Positions 8,391 to 17,380 of a stretch of 64,000 bases of DNA are shown here, in pieces. Location: contig NZ_JAYKZX010000001.1 in NCBI RefSeq assembly GCF_035989265.1, positions 372,001 through 436,000 of the forward strand, given 5' to 3'. Every line of letters starts with the position of its first letter. Position 1 is the stretch's first letter. The notes beneath the pieces were generated by a model that worked only from the letters and a program-made list of their open reading frames with translations, did no database searches and was not told the DNA's origin. The stretch comes from Sphingobium sp. HWE2-09 (GTDB taxonomy: Bacteria > Pseudomonadota > Alphaproteobacteria > Sphingomonadales > Sphingomonadaceae). Position numbers and translations under genes: made by a program.

Positions 8391-9311
8391 TCAGGCTGCA
8401 GATGCAACCGACAAATCTTTAAGCAATTCTTTTAGATCCGCCCATGTGCGGTCGGACAGCGGCCATGCCGCAGGCGGCCGGGGGAAACCGCAATCATTGC
8501 CCAGCAGTTGCAACGCGGCCTTTACGACAGACACGTTGGCCCCGTTTCGTTCTTCTGCACGCAAGGCTTCGAACGTTGCGATGCTGTCCACCAATGTACG
8601 CGCAGTGGCATAGTCACCCGCTTCCAATGCCGCGCTGATGGCCACGGAGCGTTCGGGCCAGACGTTGATGAGGCCTGATGTAAAACCCCGCGCGCCCACC
8701 GCATAGAAGATCGGTGCCCAGGTTTCGGCAAGGCCACCGCTCCAGATGAGGTGCGGGTCGTTTGCCTTAATCGCTTCGCCAAGCCGTGTAGGCGTGGGAC
8801 ACGCCCATTTGATGCCGACCACGCCGGGTAGGGCACAGAGCTGATTGATCGCGTCCAGACCGATACCGTCATCACGCAGATACAGGATGACGGGCAGCCC
8901 CTGCCCTGCATCCACGATACGGCTGACATAATCGACGATCCCGCGCGGTGCGACAAAAGGGTCTGGCGGTTGATGTATCATTAGCGCGGAGGCCCCTGCC
9001 TGACGCGAGGCACGGGTCAGGGCCAGTGCATCGCCGATGCCACGCCCCACGCCACCGATCAGCGGCACGCGATCGGCCACGATTTCGGCGGCTGCATGCA
9101 CCATCGCTTCAGCCTCAACAGTGGTCAGCGCATAAAATTCACCGGTATTGCCATTGGCGACCAACAGGCTGACGCCTGCATTAACGGCCCGGTCCACGAC
9201 CGGCGTCAGCCGCGCTGGTTCCAGCTGGTCCTCCGCATTGAACGGCGTGACCAATATGCCCGACACTCCGCTCAAAGCGCGCCTCAAACGATTTTCCGGC
9301 TCGCTCGCCAT
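8391..9311 (-). CDS. DapA-family lyase/aldolase of the sugar-acid operon
   Basis: 306 residues of the dihydrodipicolinate synthase/N-acetylneuraminate lyase family, a class I TIM-barrel enzyme. The Schiff-base lysine is Lys168 in GVVGIKWA and the partner tyrosine Tyr144 in VILYLRDD; the substrate-carboxylate loop GNTGEF is at about 54-59. Because it is first in an operon with a sugar-acid dehydratase, it probably cleaves or dehydrates the 2-keto-3-deoxy acid made by that enzyme, rather than serving lysine synthesis. A 5-keto-4-deoxyglucarate dehydratase role is an alternative. It is divergent from the GntR gene across a 120-bp control region. Confidence 0.8.
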   Translation of the reverse strand: MASEPENRLRRALSGVSGILVTPFNAEDQLEPARLTPVVDRAVNAGVSLLVANGNTGEFYALTTVEAEAMVHAAAEIVADRVPLIGGVGRGIGDALALTRASRQAGASALMIHQPPDPFVAPRGIVDYVSRIVDAGQGLPVILYLRDDGIGLDAINQLCALPGVVGIKWACPTPTRLGEAIKANDPHLIWSGGLAETWAPIFYAVGARGFTSGLINVWPERSVAISAALEAGDYATARTLVDSIATFEALRAEERNGANVSVVKAALQLLGNDCGFPRPPAAWPLSDRTWADLKELLKDLSVASAA

Positions 9312-9339
9312 AATTCAGCATTCCCCTAAACTTCCATCT

Positions 9340-9362
9340 ACCTGTCATATATATTAACACGT
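9340..9362. promoter_or_regulatory. Predicted GntR operator, operon side
   Basis: ACCTGT-N11-ACACGT lies between the divergent lyase and GntR genes. The same 23-bp layout with a perfect palindromic pair (ACCTGT-N11-ACAGGT) occurs at 10168-10190 before the TonB receptor; 16 of 23 positions agree. Position and symmetry fit a FadR-type dimer site controlling both directions. Binding is inferred. Confidence 0.6.
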
Positions 9363-9431
9363 GCGATTGGATGTCAACGGGCTTCTGCCGTGCTACTCCT
9401 GATTTGCCCATCGGGCAGCAAAGAGGATGTG

Positions 9432-10148
9432 ATGACCAACCTGACCCTGTTTCCCGCACGCAAGGAAAAGCTGAGCGACCGGCTGTACGACCAGCTGCTC
9501 GAACAGATCGCGTCGGGGATATTGCGGCAGGGCGACAAGTTGCCTTCCGAAAACGAGCTCTGTCAGCTTTTCAGCGTGTCGCGCCCGGTCGTGCGGCAAG
9601 CACTGGTCCGGCTAAAGGCAGATGGTTTGGTCGCTACGCGTAAGGGACTGGGCACCATCGTCCAAAGCAGTCCGCCCGAGGGGCTGACCCGTTTCTCCCA
9701 GCCCGGCGACGTCGCGCATATGCTGCGATGCCTGGAATTGCGGCTGGCCTTGGAGGGCCAAGCGGCCGGCTTGGCGGCAACCCGCCATTCCACTGCGCAA
9801 TTGCGAGGGATCAGGAAGGCGCTGGACCGGATGGAACAGGAAGCCGACGGTGTGGGCATATCGGCTGCGGCCGATTACGCTTTCCACGCTGCCGTCGCGG
9901 CGGCCAGCGGCAATACACTGATCGAGCAGGTGCTTGAATCGCTGGACCAATCGATTCAACGCGGCATGGTTATCGCCCTTGGCTTGACCAGCGAGCGCAG
10001 TCGGGAACGGTCGCAGCGCGTGCTGGACGAGCATCGGGCCATTTATGAAGCGATCCAGCGCGGCGACGGCCAGGCCGGCGAACTGGCGATGCGCTATCAT
10101 CTCGATCGGGTCCGACAGCGCGTGACCGACAAAAATCGCGATCAATAA
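9432..10148 (+). CDS. GntR/FadR-family transcriptional regulator
   Basis: 238 residues from ATG 9432, which has AAAGAGG in front; the frame also opens upstream at 9390 but without a good ribosome-binding site. Residues 8-75 form the winged helix of the GntR family (LYDQLLEQIASGIL, LPSENELCQLFSVSRPVVRQ); residues about 95-225 form the all-helical FCD ligand domain (LRLALEGQAAGLAA, DYAFHAAVAAASGN, EHRAIYEAIQRGD). Such proteins usually repress sugar-acid genes until the pathway intermediate binds. It is divergent from the lyase-dehydratase-transporter operon and just upstream of a TonB receptor, both with a matching palindrome. Confidence 0.88.
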   Translation: MTNLTLFPARKEKLSDRLYDQLLEQIASGILRQGDKLPSENELCQLFSVSRPVVRQALVRLKADGLVATRKGLGTIVQSSPPEGLTRFSQPGDVAHMLRCLELRLALEGQAAGLAATRHSTAQLRGIRKALDRMEQEADGVGISAAADYAFHAAVAAASGNTLIEQVLESLDQSIQRGMVIALGLTSERSRERSQRVLDEHRAIYEAIQRGDGQAGELAMRYHLDRVRQRVTDKNRDQ

Positions 10149-10167
10149 ACTACGATTGACGACTCGA

Positions 10168-10190
10168 ACCTGTTATGTAATGTTACAGGT
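10168..10190. promoter_or_regulatory. Predicted GntR operator, TonB receptor side
   Basis: A perfect inverted pair ACCTGT-N11-ACAGGT sits 20 bp after the GntR gene and about 190 bp before the receptor start. It matches the site at 9340-9362 in arm sequence and spacing. This suggests that outer-membrane uptake is controlled together with catabolism. Confidence 0.62.
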
Positions 10191-10378
10191 CATCCGAGCC
10201 GATAGGGTGATGGTGAAGGCTCGCCCGTAGCTGTCGCCCGATCGAGTACGTATCCGATTTGCCATGTACGGCTGGTGCCCCAAGGCGCTGGTTGAAGGCT
10301 GCGCCATGACGGCGCGGCGCGGTGAAATATGTCTATTCGGCCGGTCAAAGAAGCCGGCGGCAAAAAGTGGGGAGTTCG

Positions 10379-13270
10379 ATGAAAAAAGGCCTTTTTACGA
10401 TCCTGTTGGCAAGCAGTGCGCTGATCCCGGCGACCATCGCCATGGCGCAGACATCGAGCGCGCCCGGCGCAGATGATTCAATGCAGGCGGCGGGCGATGC
10501 TGCCACATTGCCAGACGAGGCAAATGCTGAGAAATCTTCCGTCGCCGACATCGTCGTCACTGGTTCACGCGTAGCGCGCGCCGGCTATACTGCACCAACG
10601 CCCGTCACGATGCTTCAGACCGAAGCGCTGGCAGCAAGGGCACCCGGCAGCATTTCTGACGGCCTCAACCAAATGCCGGTCTTTACCGGGTCGATCAGCA
10701 ATTCGCAGGATCGCAATTCGAATGCGGGCCGCGTGCGGACCGGCAATTATCTGAATCTGCGTTCGCTCGGCCCTCAGCGCGTCCTCGTCCTTCAGGACGG
10801 GCATCGCCTGCCGCCGACCGGCAATGCGGGCGGCACTGACGCCAACATGATCCCGCAACTGCTGATCGAACGGGTCGATGTCGTGACCGGCGGCGCGTCG
10901 GCGGCCTATGGCTCCGACGCGGTGTCGGGTGTAGTCAATTTTATTCTGGACAAGAAATTCGACGGCTTGAAGATGCTGGCGCAGACGGGCATTTCATCGC
11001 GCGGTGACAATGGGTCAACGCGGATCGGCGCGGCATTCGGCAAAGCCTTTCTCGATGATCGCTTGCGGATCATCGCGAGCGCCGAGCGCTACCATTCAGA
11101 CGGGATCAGGGACAAATCGTCGCGCAAAGGTGTGACAGATAATTGGGCCGTCATCGGATCCGGCACTGTAGCGGACCCCTTCGTCAACGCGTCTAATGTC
11201 CATATCTCCAACGCGACGGATGGCGGCCTCATCACCAGCGGACCGCTGTCGGGACGCCAATTCCTCGCCACTGGGCGGACGGGCGCTTTCAATGCTGGCA
11301 CACCGACGGGCCGCGCGGGCCTTGCCTATGGCGGCGAGGGATCGGTCTTCCCTGCAGACCGCAGCACGTTGAGCGCCGCAGCGACGACCGAACAGTTTCT
11401 GGGTCGCATCTCTTACGACATCAGTGACAATGTCAGCGCCTATGTGCAGGCCAGTTACAATCATGCCGCCAATCACGATCGACCACAGCCCGTCACGCGC
11501 AATGGCGCTTCCGGCAGTACGACCATTTACGCTGACAACGCATTTCTGAATCCGGCGGACCGCGCCGCATTGGGTACGACCCAGAGCTTTACCATCGGAC
11601 GCTTCATGTCGGACTTCCCCTTCTACACGGCGCGACAGGAAACGCGCGCCGTGGTGGTGGATGCCGGACTTGAAGGCCGCTTGGGCGAGAGTTTCAAATG
11701 GGACGTCAACTATACCTATGGACGCACCCGCCTCGATTCCGAAGCACGCGACCTCAATATGGAACGCTATTATGCTGCGACGGACGCGGTTGGTAACAGC
11801 GCAGGGCAGATCGTCTGCCGCATCACCATAACCAATCCCGGCGTTCAGGACGGGTGCGTGCCGCTCAACATCATGGGCGTCGGTAATGCGTCCGCTGAGG
11901 CCCTGGCCTATGTCATGCAGCTGTCCGTATGGCGGGCGGTCAATGTCATGCACGATGTGCAGGGCAGCATTTCAGGCGAGCCATTCTCCACTTGGGCCGG
12001 GCCGGTTTCGATCGTCTTCGGCGGAGAGTATCGACATCAGACCCTCGACCAGACGAGCAACAGCAATCTGGCGACGCGTCCGACCTTTGCCGGCATTCGC
12101 GGCGTGCCAACCAACACGAACCGCTTTTCCTTCACCAATGTCAGCATTGCCAGTGGCGAATATTCGATCAAGGAGGCGTTCGGCGAAATCGTCGTGCCGC
12201 TGGCCAAAGATTCTGCGATCGGCCGATCGCTCGAGCTGAATGGCGCATTCCGATACACCGATTATTCGACATCCGGCTCGGTCAAGACGTGGAAGCTTGG
12301 TGGCACCTATGAACCAACCGGCGGCATTCGCGCACGCGCGACGCTGTCCCGCGATATTCGGGCGCCCACGCTTTACGAACTGTTCGCCGGCCCCACCATT
12401 CGCGTGCAGGGCTATTCCGACAGGCTGACGAACCAGGCGGGCCAATATAGCGAAGTCAATCAGGGCAATCCCAATCTGACGCCCGAAATTGGATCGACCT
12501 TCACCGGCGGGTTTGTATTTCAACCCAGCTTCTTGGCCGGCTTCGCGATTTCAGCCGATTATTATCGCATCCGTATCCGGGACGCGATAGCCAGCCAATA
12601 TGGCAGCCTCCAAGTGCTGGATCTGTGCGCGAACAGCAATTACACTAGCCCGGTCTGCAATCAGGTCATCCGGCCGCTCGGCCCCACCAATCCGTCGGCG
12701 GCGAACTTCCCGTCGCAGGTCAACATCTTCCAGACCAATGTGGCGAGCGTACGGACCGAGGGGTTGGATATAGAGGCATCCTACCGCACCTCGTTGTTCG
12801 GCGGGACTGTGTCGAGCCGACTGCTGGCGACGCGGTTGATCAGCTACACGTTGCAGGGCAGCGCCACTGCGGCGGCGATCGAATATGCAGGTAACGCGGA
12901 TTTCGCTGATGTCGGCAATCAGCCCTTCCCCATGCCAAAATGGCGCGGCACGATGAATCTAAGCTATGCGACGGGTGGCTTCACCATCGGTGCGCAGGCG
13001 CGCTATATCGGTGGCTACAACCGATCGAACCTGTTCATCTATCGCGACAATAAGATCGGTGCGGTTGTCTATACCGACCTCAACATAAGCTATGATCTGA
13101 AATCCTCGCTCGGCGATTTTCAGCTGTTCGCGACGGTCAATAATCTGTTCGACCGGGGCTATCCAATCACCGCCATCGGTTCCAATCCGGGGCTGGCGGT
13201 TTCGACCTTCCGGTCCACCTATGACGTTACTGGCCGATATATGACGGCAGGCATTCGCCTGCGCTTCTGA
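10379..13270 (+). CDS. TonB-dependent outer-membrane receptor
   Basis: 963 residues from ATG 10379 behind GGGGAG. A signal peptide (MKKGLFTILLASSALIPATI, cut near AMAQT) leads to a TonB-box-like segment (ADIVVTGSRVAR) and a plug domain (LRSLGPQRVLVLQDGHRLPP, ERVDVVTGGASAAYGSDAVS), followed by a 22-strand-type barrel ending in an aromatic C-terminus (TAGIRLRF). Receptors of this kind use TonB/ExbBD energy to take up large or scarce ligands. Its closeness to the sugar-acid operon and the shared palindrome suggest an oligosaccharide or sugar-acid ligand rather than a siderophore. The ligand itself is unknown. Confidence 0.88.
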   Translation: MKKGLFTILLASSALIPATIAMAQTSSAPGADDSMQAAGDAATLPDEANAEKSSVADIVVTGSRVARAGYTAPTPVTMLQTEALAARAPGSISDGLNQMPVFTGSISNSQDRNSNAGRVRTGNYLNLRSLGPQRVLVLQDGHRLPPTGNAGGTDANMIPQLLIERVDVVTGGASAAYGSDAVSGVVNFILDKKFDGLKMLAQTGISSRGDNGSTRIGAAFGKAFLDDRLRIIASAERYHSDGIRDKSSRKGVTDNWAVIGSGTVADPFVNASNVHISNATDGGLITSGPLSGRQFLATGRTGAFNAGTPTGRAGLAYGGEGSVFPADRSTLSAAATTEQFLGRISYDISDNVSAYVQASYNHAANHDRPQPVTRNGASGSTTIYADNAFLNPADRAALGTTQSFTIGRFMSDFPFYTARQETRAVVVDAGLEGRLGESFKWDVNYTYGRTRLDSEARDLNMERYYAATDAVGNSAGQIVCRITITNPGVQDGCVPLNIMGVGNASAEALAYVMQLSVWRAVNVMHDVQGSISGEPFSTWAGPVSIVFGGEYRHQTLDQTSNSNLATRPTFAGIRGVPTNTNRFSFTNVSIASGEYSIKEAFGEIVVPLAKDSAIGRSLELNGAFRYTDYSTSGSVKTWKLGGTYEPTGGIRARATLSRDIRAPTLYELFAGPTIRVQGYSDRLTNQAGQYSEVNQGNPNLTPEIGSTFTGGFVFQPSFLAGFAISADYYRIRIRDAIASQYGSLQVLDLCANSNYTSPVCNQVIRPLGPTNPSAANFPSQVNIFQTNVASVRTEGLDIEASYRTSLFGGTVSSRLLATRLISYTLQGSATAAAIEYAGNADFADVGNQPFPMPKWRGTMNLSYATGGFTIGAQARYIGGYNRSNLFIYRDNKIGAVVYTDLNISYDLKSSLGDFQLFATVNNLFDRGYPITAIGSNPGLAVSTFRSTYDVTGRYMTAGIRLRF

Positions 13271-13279
13271 AACGGTGTA

Positions 13280-13311
13280 TCGACAGCGGCAAGACCACGT
13301 GCCGCTGTCGA
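13280..13311 (+). terminator. Strong hairpin after the TonB receptor gene
   Basis: A 12-bp perfect stem (TCGACAGCGGCA / TGCCGCTGTCGA) with an 8-base loop begins 10 bp after the receptor stop codon. There is no long T run, only CCCCTTAG, so it may be Rho-assisted or mainly protect the transcript's 3' end. Confidence 0.65.
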
Positions 13312-13446
13312 CCCCTTAGCGATCAGATCCTGGATCGAGATGCTAGCAGGCTGCTTACAGGGCAGCTGGCGACCAATTATTACCGTTCCGGTCAGGTTGC
13401 GAGAGCGACCGGCAATGCTGAAAGCGGCCATAAGCAGCGCGGATGG

Positions 13447-13624
13447 TTAATCCGGGATTAAGCTAGCGACAGCTTCCCGCACTTCACGACGCGTCGGAAT
13501 GCTAGGCGAATGGAGGAATGGAAGTTCGGGCACCCGGTCCTCTGCGAAGAGGGCCGCGACCTGCTTGCCATCGTGTGTGGCAGCACAAGCAGGTCGAACA
13601 ACAGCGTCTTTGCGTTCCTCATGA
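13447..13624 (-). pseudogene. Truncated, frameshifted copy of the SnoaL-like gene at 14362-14829
   Basis: On the minus strand the segment reads M(R/K)NAKTLLFDLL and, after a one-base frame change, DGKQVAALFAED and ELPFLHSPSIPTRREVREAVA before a stop at 13447. It is clearly the N-terminal third of the neighbouring 155-residue SnoaL-like gene, with the rest lost. It follows the short SnoaL gene 13674-14075 in the same order as in the intact pair, so it marks a duplicated two-gene unit that has decayed. Confidence 0.75.
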
Positions 13625-13673
13625 AATTTGCCCTACGCGGTTGGATGGACGGGCCGCGCGCGGCGCCTTCCGA

Positions 13674-14075
13674 TCAGCTCGGGAAGCTTTCGCCGAACAT
13701 GGGGAGCCCGCTCTTCGAGTTTTCGCGCGTGGCTTCGACCTCGAGCACGTCCCAGTGCTCGGCGAGCACGCCGTTTTCGATGCGCAGGATGTCGACCACG
13801 ACCATGTTCACCGGCTCAGCGAGCCCGGAAAAACGACCATGGAGCATGACATAGTCGCCGGAAGCGACCGCCAACTGGCATTCGTACCGAAACTCGGCGG
13901 GCGCGGCTTTCGCGAGATCGAAAAGACCTTCGCGGCCCGGGGGAACATTGGAGCTGTGCTGGATATAGTCGGGCGACCAGAAGCGTTCGGCGGCTGCATA
14001 GTCGCGCTTGTTAAACAGCGTCTCGAACGCATCCAGTACAAACTGCTTGTTCTGTTCGTCGATATTCATCGCCAT
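13674..14075 (-). CDS. SnoaL/NTF2-like protein (second copy)
   Basis: 133 residues of the NTF2-like alpha+beta barrel fold, SnoaL-like group: FETLFNKRDYAAAERFWSPD, YIQHSSNVPPGREGLF, GDYVMLHGRFSG and an AEHWDV segment. It is very similar to the gene at 14887-15285 and is followed by a truncated copy of the longer SnoaL gene, so it belongs to a duplicated unit. Members of this group are small cytoplasmic isomerases, cyclases or hydrolases, or have no known activity. The reaction is not predictable from sequence alone. Confidence 0.8.
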   Translation of the reverse strand: MAMNIDEQNKQFVLDAFETLFNKRDYAAAERFWSPDYIQHSSNVPPGREGLFDLAKAAPAEFRYECQLAVASGDYVMLHGRFSGLAEPVNMVVVDILRIENGVLAEHWDVLEVEATRENSKSGLPMFGESFPS

Positions 14076-14361
14076 TTCCTTCTCTTTGCTGTCTGCCCGA
14101 CTGTTCGGGCGGCATTGGGATCAGCACTCACTCAGGGGTTTGATCAGGCCCCGACGTTCAGCGTGGTTGTCATATGGTGGTGCGTTCCGGGATTAGATCG
14201 TCATTTCGACTGTCATTGATGCATACAACGCATCGGCATGAGCCGAGAAATGGTCGTAGCGGTCTGCTGCCGCGCCCCCTGATCGCGAGCGCGGCGAAGC
14301 AAGACGCCATCAGGCACCGGCCAGCCCTCCGAAGAGGGCCACGTGTGAAGCCCCGGTATTG

Positions 14362-14829
14362 CTATCGAACATACTCCAAAGGAACCGAGAAGATCTCTTC
14401 AGCGTGGGGTTGCAAATCGGCGACGCCATTCGGGTTGAGTACCTGTGCTGCGGCTACCGTATTAAGCGACTCACGAAGCAGCTTGATCTGGCCGTTCTCA
14501 GCGACCACGCGCCCTGCGAACAAATGATGGATGATCCGCCCAGTCGATGCGGCACGCGCCTGTGTCAGATATTCAGCAAACACCTGATCCTTCGTGTCGA
14601 TCAGTACCGTGATATCCTCAGGCTTGAAGCCAAAACCGGGATACAGGGTCTGCCCGACATAATCGTAGAAGTTGGCAATGGCTTCCCGTCCAACATGGCG
14701 AGTTGGGATTCCAAGCGAATGGAGGAACGGTAGTTCGAGCACCCCGTCCTCGGCAAAAAGAGCGGCGCACTGCCTGCCGTCATGGGTCACGGCAAGCAGT
14801 TCGAACAGAAGCGTCTTTGCGTCTTTCAT
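14362..14829 (-). CDS. SnoaL/NTF2-like protein (long form)
   Basis: 155 residues from ATG 14829 with AGGA 8 bp upstream; a TTG 18 bp further up is also open. The fold marks are RQCAALFAEDGVLELPFLHS, EAIANFYDYV, FAEYLTQAR, HHLFAGRVVAENGQIKLLRE. It resembles ketosteroid-isomerase-like proteins acting on small hydrophobic substrates. It lies 57 bp after the short SnoaL gene and is divergent, through it, from a LysR regulator that may control both. Confidence 0.78.
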   Translation of the reverse strand: MKDAKTLLFELLAVTHDGRQCAALFAEDGVLELPFLHSLGIPTRHVGREAIANFYDYVGQTLYPGFGFKPEDITVLIDTKDQVFAEYLTQARAASTGRIIHHLFAGRVVAENGQIKLLRESLNTVAAAQVLNPNGVADLQPHAEEIFSVPLEYVR

Positions 14830-14886
14830 GAGAATCATCCTACACAATTGTCTGGACAGGGACGGCCGGCAGGCTGCGCCGTTAGG

Positions 14887-15285
14887 TCAGGCCGGGAAAC
14901 TGTCGCCGAACATCGGAAGGCCGCTCTTCGAACCTTCACGCGTAGCTTCGTCCTGGATCACATCCCAATGCTCGGCAAGTTGGCCATTCTCCATGCGGAC
15001 GATATCGACCACGACCCAGTTAGCCGGGGCACCGAATCCTGAAAAACGACCGTGCAGCATGACGTAGTCACCCGAGGCTGTCGTCAGGCTGTTTTCATAG
15101 CGAAACTCGGGGGGCGCTGCCTTGACAAGATTGAACAGACCTTCACGGCCGGGCTCGATGTAAGCGCTGTGTTGGATGTAGTCAGGCGACCAGAAGCGTT
15201 CGGCTGCGGCGTAGTCGCGGTTGTTGAACAGCGCGTCAAACGCGTCCAGAACCAATTTCTTGTTGATCTCTTCGATGCTCATCAT
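14887..15285 (-). CDS. SnoaL/NTF2-like protein (short form)
   Basis: 132 residues, same family as the copy at 13674-14075 (FDALFNNRDYAAAERFWSPD, GREGLFNLVKAAPPEFRYE, GDYVMLHGRFSGFGAP, AEHWDV). It is the first gene of the minus-strand SnoaL cluster and is divergently oriented from the LysR gene at 15594 across about 300 bp. The two short copies keep all conserved motifs, so both are probably functional. Enzyme activity is not known. Confidence 0.82.
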   Translation of the reverse strand: MMSIEEINKKLVLDAFDALFNNRDYAAAERFWSPDYIQHSAYIEPGREGLFNLVKAAPPEFRYENSLTTASGDYVMLHGRFSGFGAPANWVVVDIVRMENGQLAEHWDVIQDEATREGSKSGLPMFGDSFPA

Positions 15286-15593
15286 CTGTCCTTCTCTGTT
15301 TTTTGTTTGTGTTGGTCAGCGACCAAATGATCTCGGCCGCCTGACCTGAGGTCTTTAAAATTTCGTTCAGTGTGACGCCTAGATAGCCCTCTCCACGCCC
15401 CGCAAGTAGATCATCAGATTGACTATCTTTTATGCGGTTCGCGCATAAATGCTGATGTGGATGCCGTCGGCAGGGCCTGCAGGTCCGGATTTAGATGGGA
15501 TCCACAGGGGATGGCGGCACTCGAGCAGCGTCGCTTTTTCCATACGTAAGAATGTAGCTATGACGGTTTCTACAAACGAAGGACTAGCGATTT
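15286..15593. other. Divergent control region between SnoaL and LysR genes
   Basis: No gene is seen in these 308 bp. By position they should hold the promoters of both directions and the LysR binding site. A partial dyad (GCGGTTCGCGC, about 15433-15443) is visible but no clear T-N11-A box could be singled out. Confidence 0.35.
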
Positions 15594-16505
15594 ATGACAC
15601 CATCAGCTGCTAGCCAACTCAAGGATATCTTCGCGCTTCGGCTCTATTCGCGTGTCGCCCGGCTCGGTAGCTTCTCAGCCGCCGCCCGCGAAAGCGGCAT
15701 GTCACAGTCGCAAGTGTCGCGGATCATTGCCGATCTGGAAGTCCATCTTGGCACGCGCCTCCTCACGCGCAGCACGCGCGCCGTGGCTCTCACTGAAACG
15801 GGCAGCGACTTTCTCAACCGCATCGAACCAATCCTGCGGGCGCTGGATGAAGCCGAATACAGCGTGCGCGAAAGCGGAGAACTGCGCGGAACGCTTCGCC
15901 TGAGCATGCCGACCAGCATTGGCATCCGCGAGGTGATCCCGCGATTGACCGCCTTTTCTAACCAGCATGCGATGCTCCATCTTCAACTCAGCCTCGACGA
16001 CCGGCGGCAGGACTTGGTGCGCGATGCGGTCGATGTGGCGATCCGTGTCGGACCGCAGGGCGATTCAAGCGCCACGGCGCGACTGATTGCCATGCTCCCC
16101 CGGTTAGTCCTGGCATCGCCGACCTATCTGGCAGAACACGGGTCGCCTGAAACGCCTGCGGATCTCAGCTCACACCGGATCGTCAGCGGCCCTGCGTCCG
16201 TGACGCCAGACGCCTGGTCGTTCGAACGGAACGGAGAGACTGTGTCCCTCGATCTTAGCCCGATTTTCTCGACCAATGAGAATGAAGGCGCTGTCGCCGC
16301 CGCTATCGCCGGATTAGGCATCACGACAACAACCGCATGGGCATGCCGGCGCGAGGTAGCGGATGGATCGCTCGTTGCGTTGTTCCCCAACTGGACGATG
16401 GCCAAAATTCCCGTCTTTGCTTATTTCCCTATGGGACGGGCCACGCGCCCAGCTGGGCGTGCTTTTGTAGATTATTTCGTCTCGCAACTCACCGAGGCAA
16501 GCTAA
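15594..16505 (+). CDS. LysR-family transcriptional regulator
   Basis: 303 residues. The N-terminal winged helix (LYSRVARLGSFSAAARESGM, SQSQVSRIIADLEVHLGTRL) is followed by the linker helix and a periplasmic-binding-protein-like effector domain (LRGTLRLSMPTSIG, DLVRDAVDVAIRVG, FSTNENEGAVAAAIAGLGI). It resembles the CrgA-like group. Divergent orientation relative to the SnoaL cluster suggests that it regulates those genes, probably in response to a small aromatic or ketone-type metabolite. Confidence 0.88.
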   Translation: MTPSAASQLKDIFALRLYSRVARLGSFSAAARESGMSQSQVSRIIADLEVHLGTRLLTRSTRAVALTETGSDFLNRIEPILRALDEAEYSVRESGELRGTLRLSMPTSIGIREVIPRLTAFSNQHAMLHLQLSLDDRRQDLVRDAVDVAIRVGPQGDSSATARLIAMLPRLVLASPTYLAEHGSPETPADLSSHRIVSGPASVTPDAWSFERNGETVSLDLSPIFSTNENEGAVAAAIAGLGITTTTAWACRREVADGSLVALFPNWTMAKIPVFAYFPMGRATRPAGRAFVDYFVSQLTEAS

Positions 16506-16611
16506 TCCGCCTCATGTCGCCACGCTCACCGGGCCTGTGCCGAGGAACACCGATGCGCAAAATTGACACACATGGTCGTCATACCGATATGTGCATGATC
16601 TCCTACTGGAC

Positions 16612-17078
16612 ATGGCTATGCTACAACTTGATGATGTGAATTACCCCAGTTCCGGGAAACGCATTGTAATGCTACCGCGATCCGCCAAGCGGCGCGGCAC
16701 ATAACGCGTTTTTACGATGCCGCGCTAGCGGGCACCGGCCTGCGTGGCACCCAATATACCACGTTACTTTTTCTGTCACGGCAAGGTCTGATGACGATCG
16801 GCCAGTTGGCCGAGGCCATGGTGATGGACCGCACTACCGTCGGCCACCTTGTCAAACCTCTTGAGCGCGATGGCCTACTGCGCATAACGCCCGATCCGAA
16901 CGATCGCCGATCGCGACAGATCTGCGTCACAACAGACGGCCATAAGCGCCTCCGCGACGGCTTTGCCGCTTGGGAACAGGCGCAACGGGTATTCGAGGCC
17001 GGCTTCGGCACAGAGAATGCCGAGCAAATGCGAAAGACCATGGCTAAGGTCGTGGCGACTGAATTGCCGCTGGACTGA
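16612..17078 (+). pseudogene. MarR-family regulator, frameshifted near its N-terminus
   Basis: The N-terminal part reads MAMLQLDDVNYPSSGKRI from ATG 16612. The family's continuation (NATAIRQAARHITRFYDAAL, LRGTQYTTLLFL, then the winged helix MTIGQLAEAMVMDRTTVGHL and DPNDRRSRQI) lies in another frame from about 16665. A one-base loss in ATT(T)GT near 16664 explains it. The frame has no ATG, GTG or TTG before Met 16791, a start that would drop the first dimerisation helix. Either the gene is dead or this is a sequencing error. Next to it lies a truncated hydrolase gene, possibly its former target. Confidence 0.6.
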
Positions 17079-17290
17079 TCCGCTGCCGTGGCAGCGTAGC
17101 CACGGCGGCAAGCGATCACATCTGATAGGTCGGTGTGCTACCGGTTTGGCTTACTCGCCGCTCGGGGGCTGCCGTGGCGCACGTCGATCGGCGCTAAAAT
17201 TTTACGAACGACCTCGCGCAATTCGTGCAAATCATGTCGGTGCGACCATATACGTGCATAGTACCGTATTTGACATGGGACGCCTGCGAT

Positions 17291-17380
17291 ATGTTTTCGA
17301 AGATCGATGTGACGTTTCCGACTGAAGGCGGTGTCACGCTTGGTGCGTGGCTATTCCGCCCGGATCCGCTGAAGTTGTGA
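17291..17380 (+). pseudogene. N-terminal stub of an alpha/beta hydrolase
   Basis: A 29-residue frame (MFSKIDVTFPTEGGVTLGAW, then LFRPDPLKL and stop) matches the N-terminal beta strands of dienelactone-hydrolase-like proteins. The catalytic core is missing; sequence after 17380 has no continuation. The gene has been cut down, perhaps by rearrangement around the nearby IS66. Confidence 0.5.
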
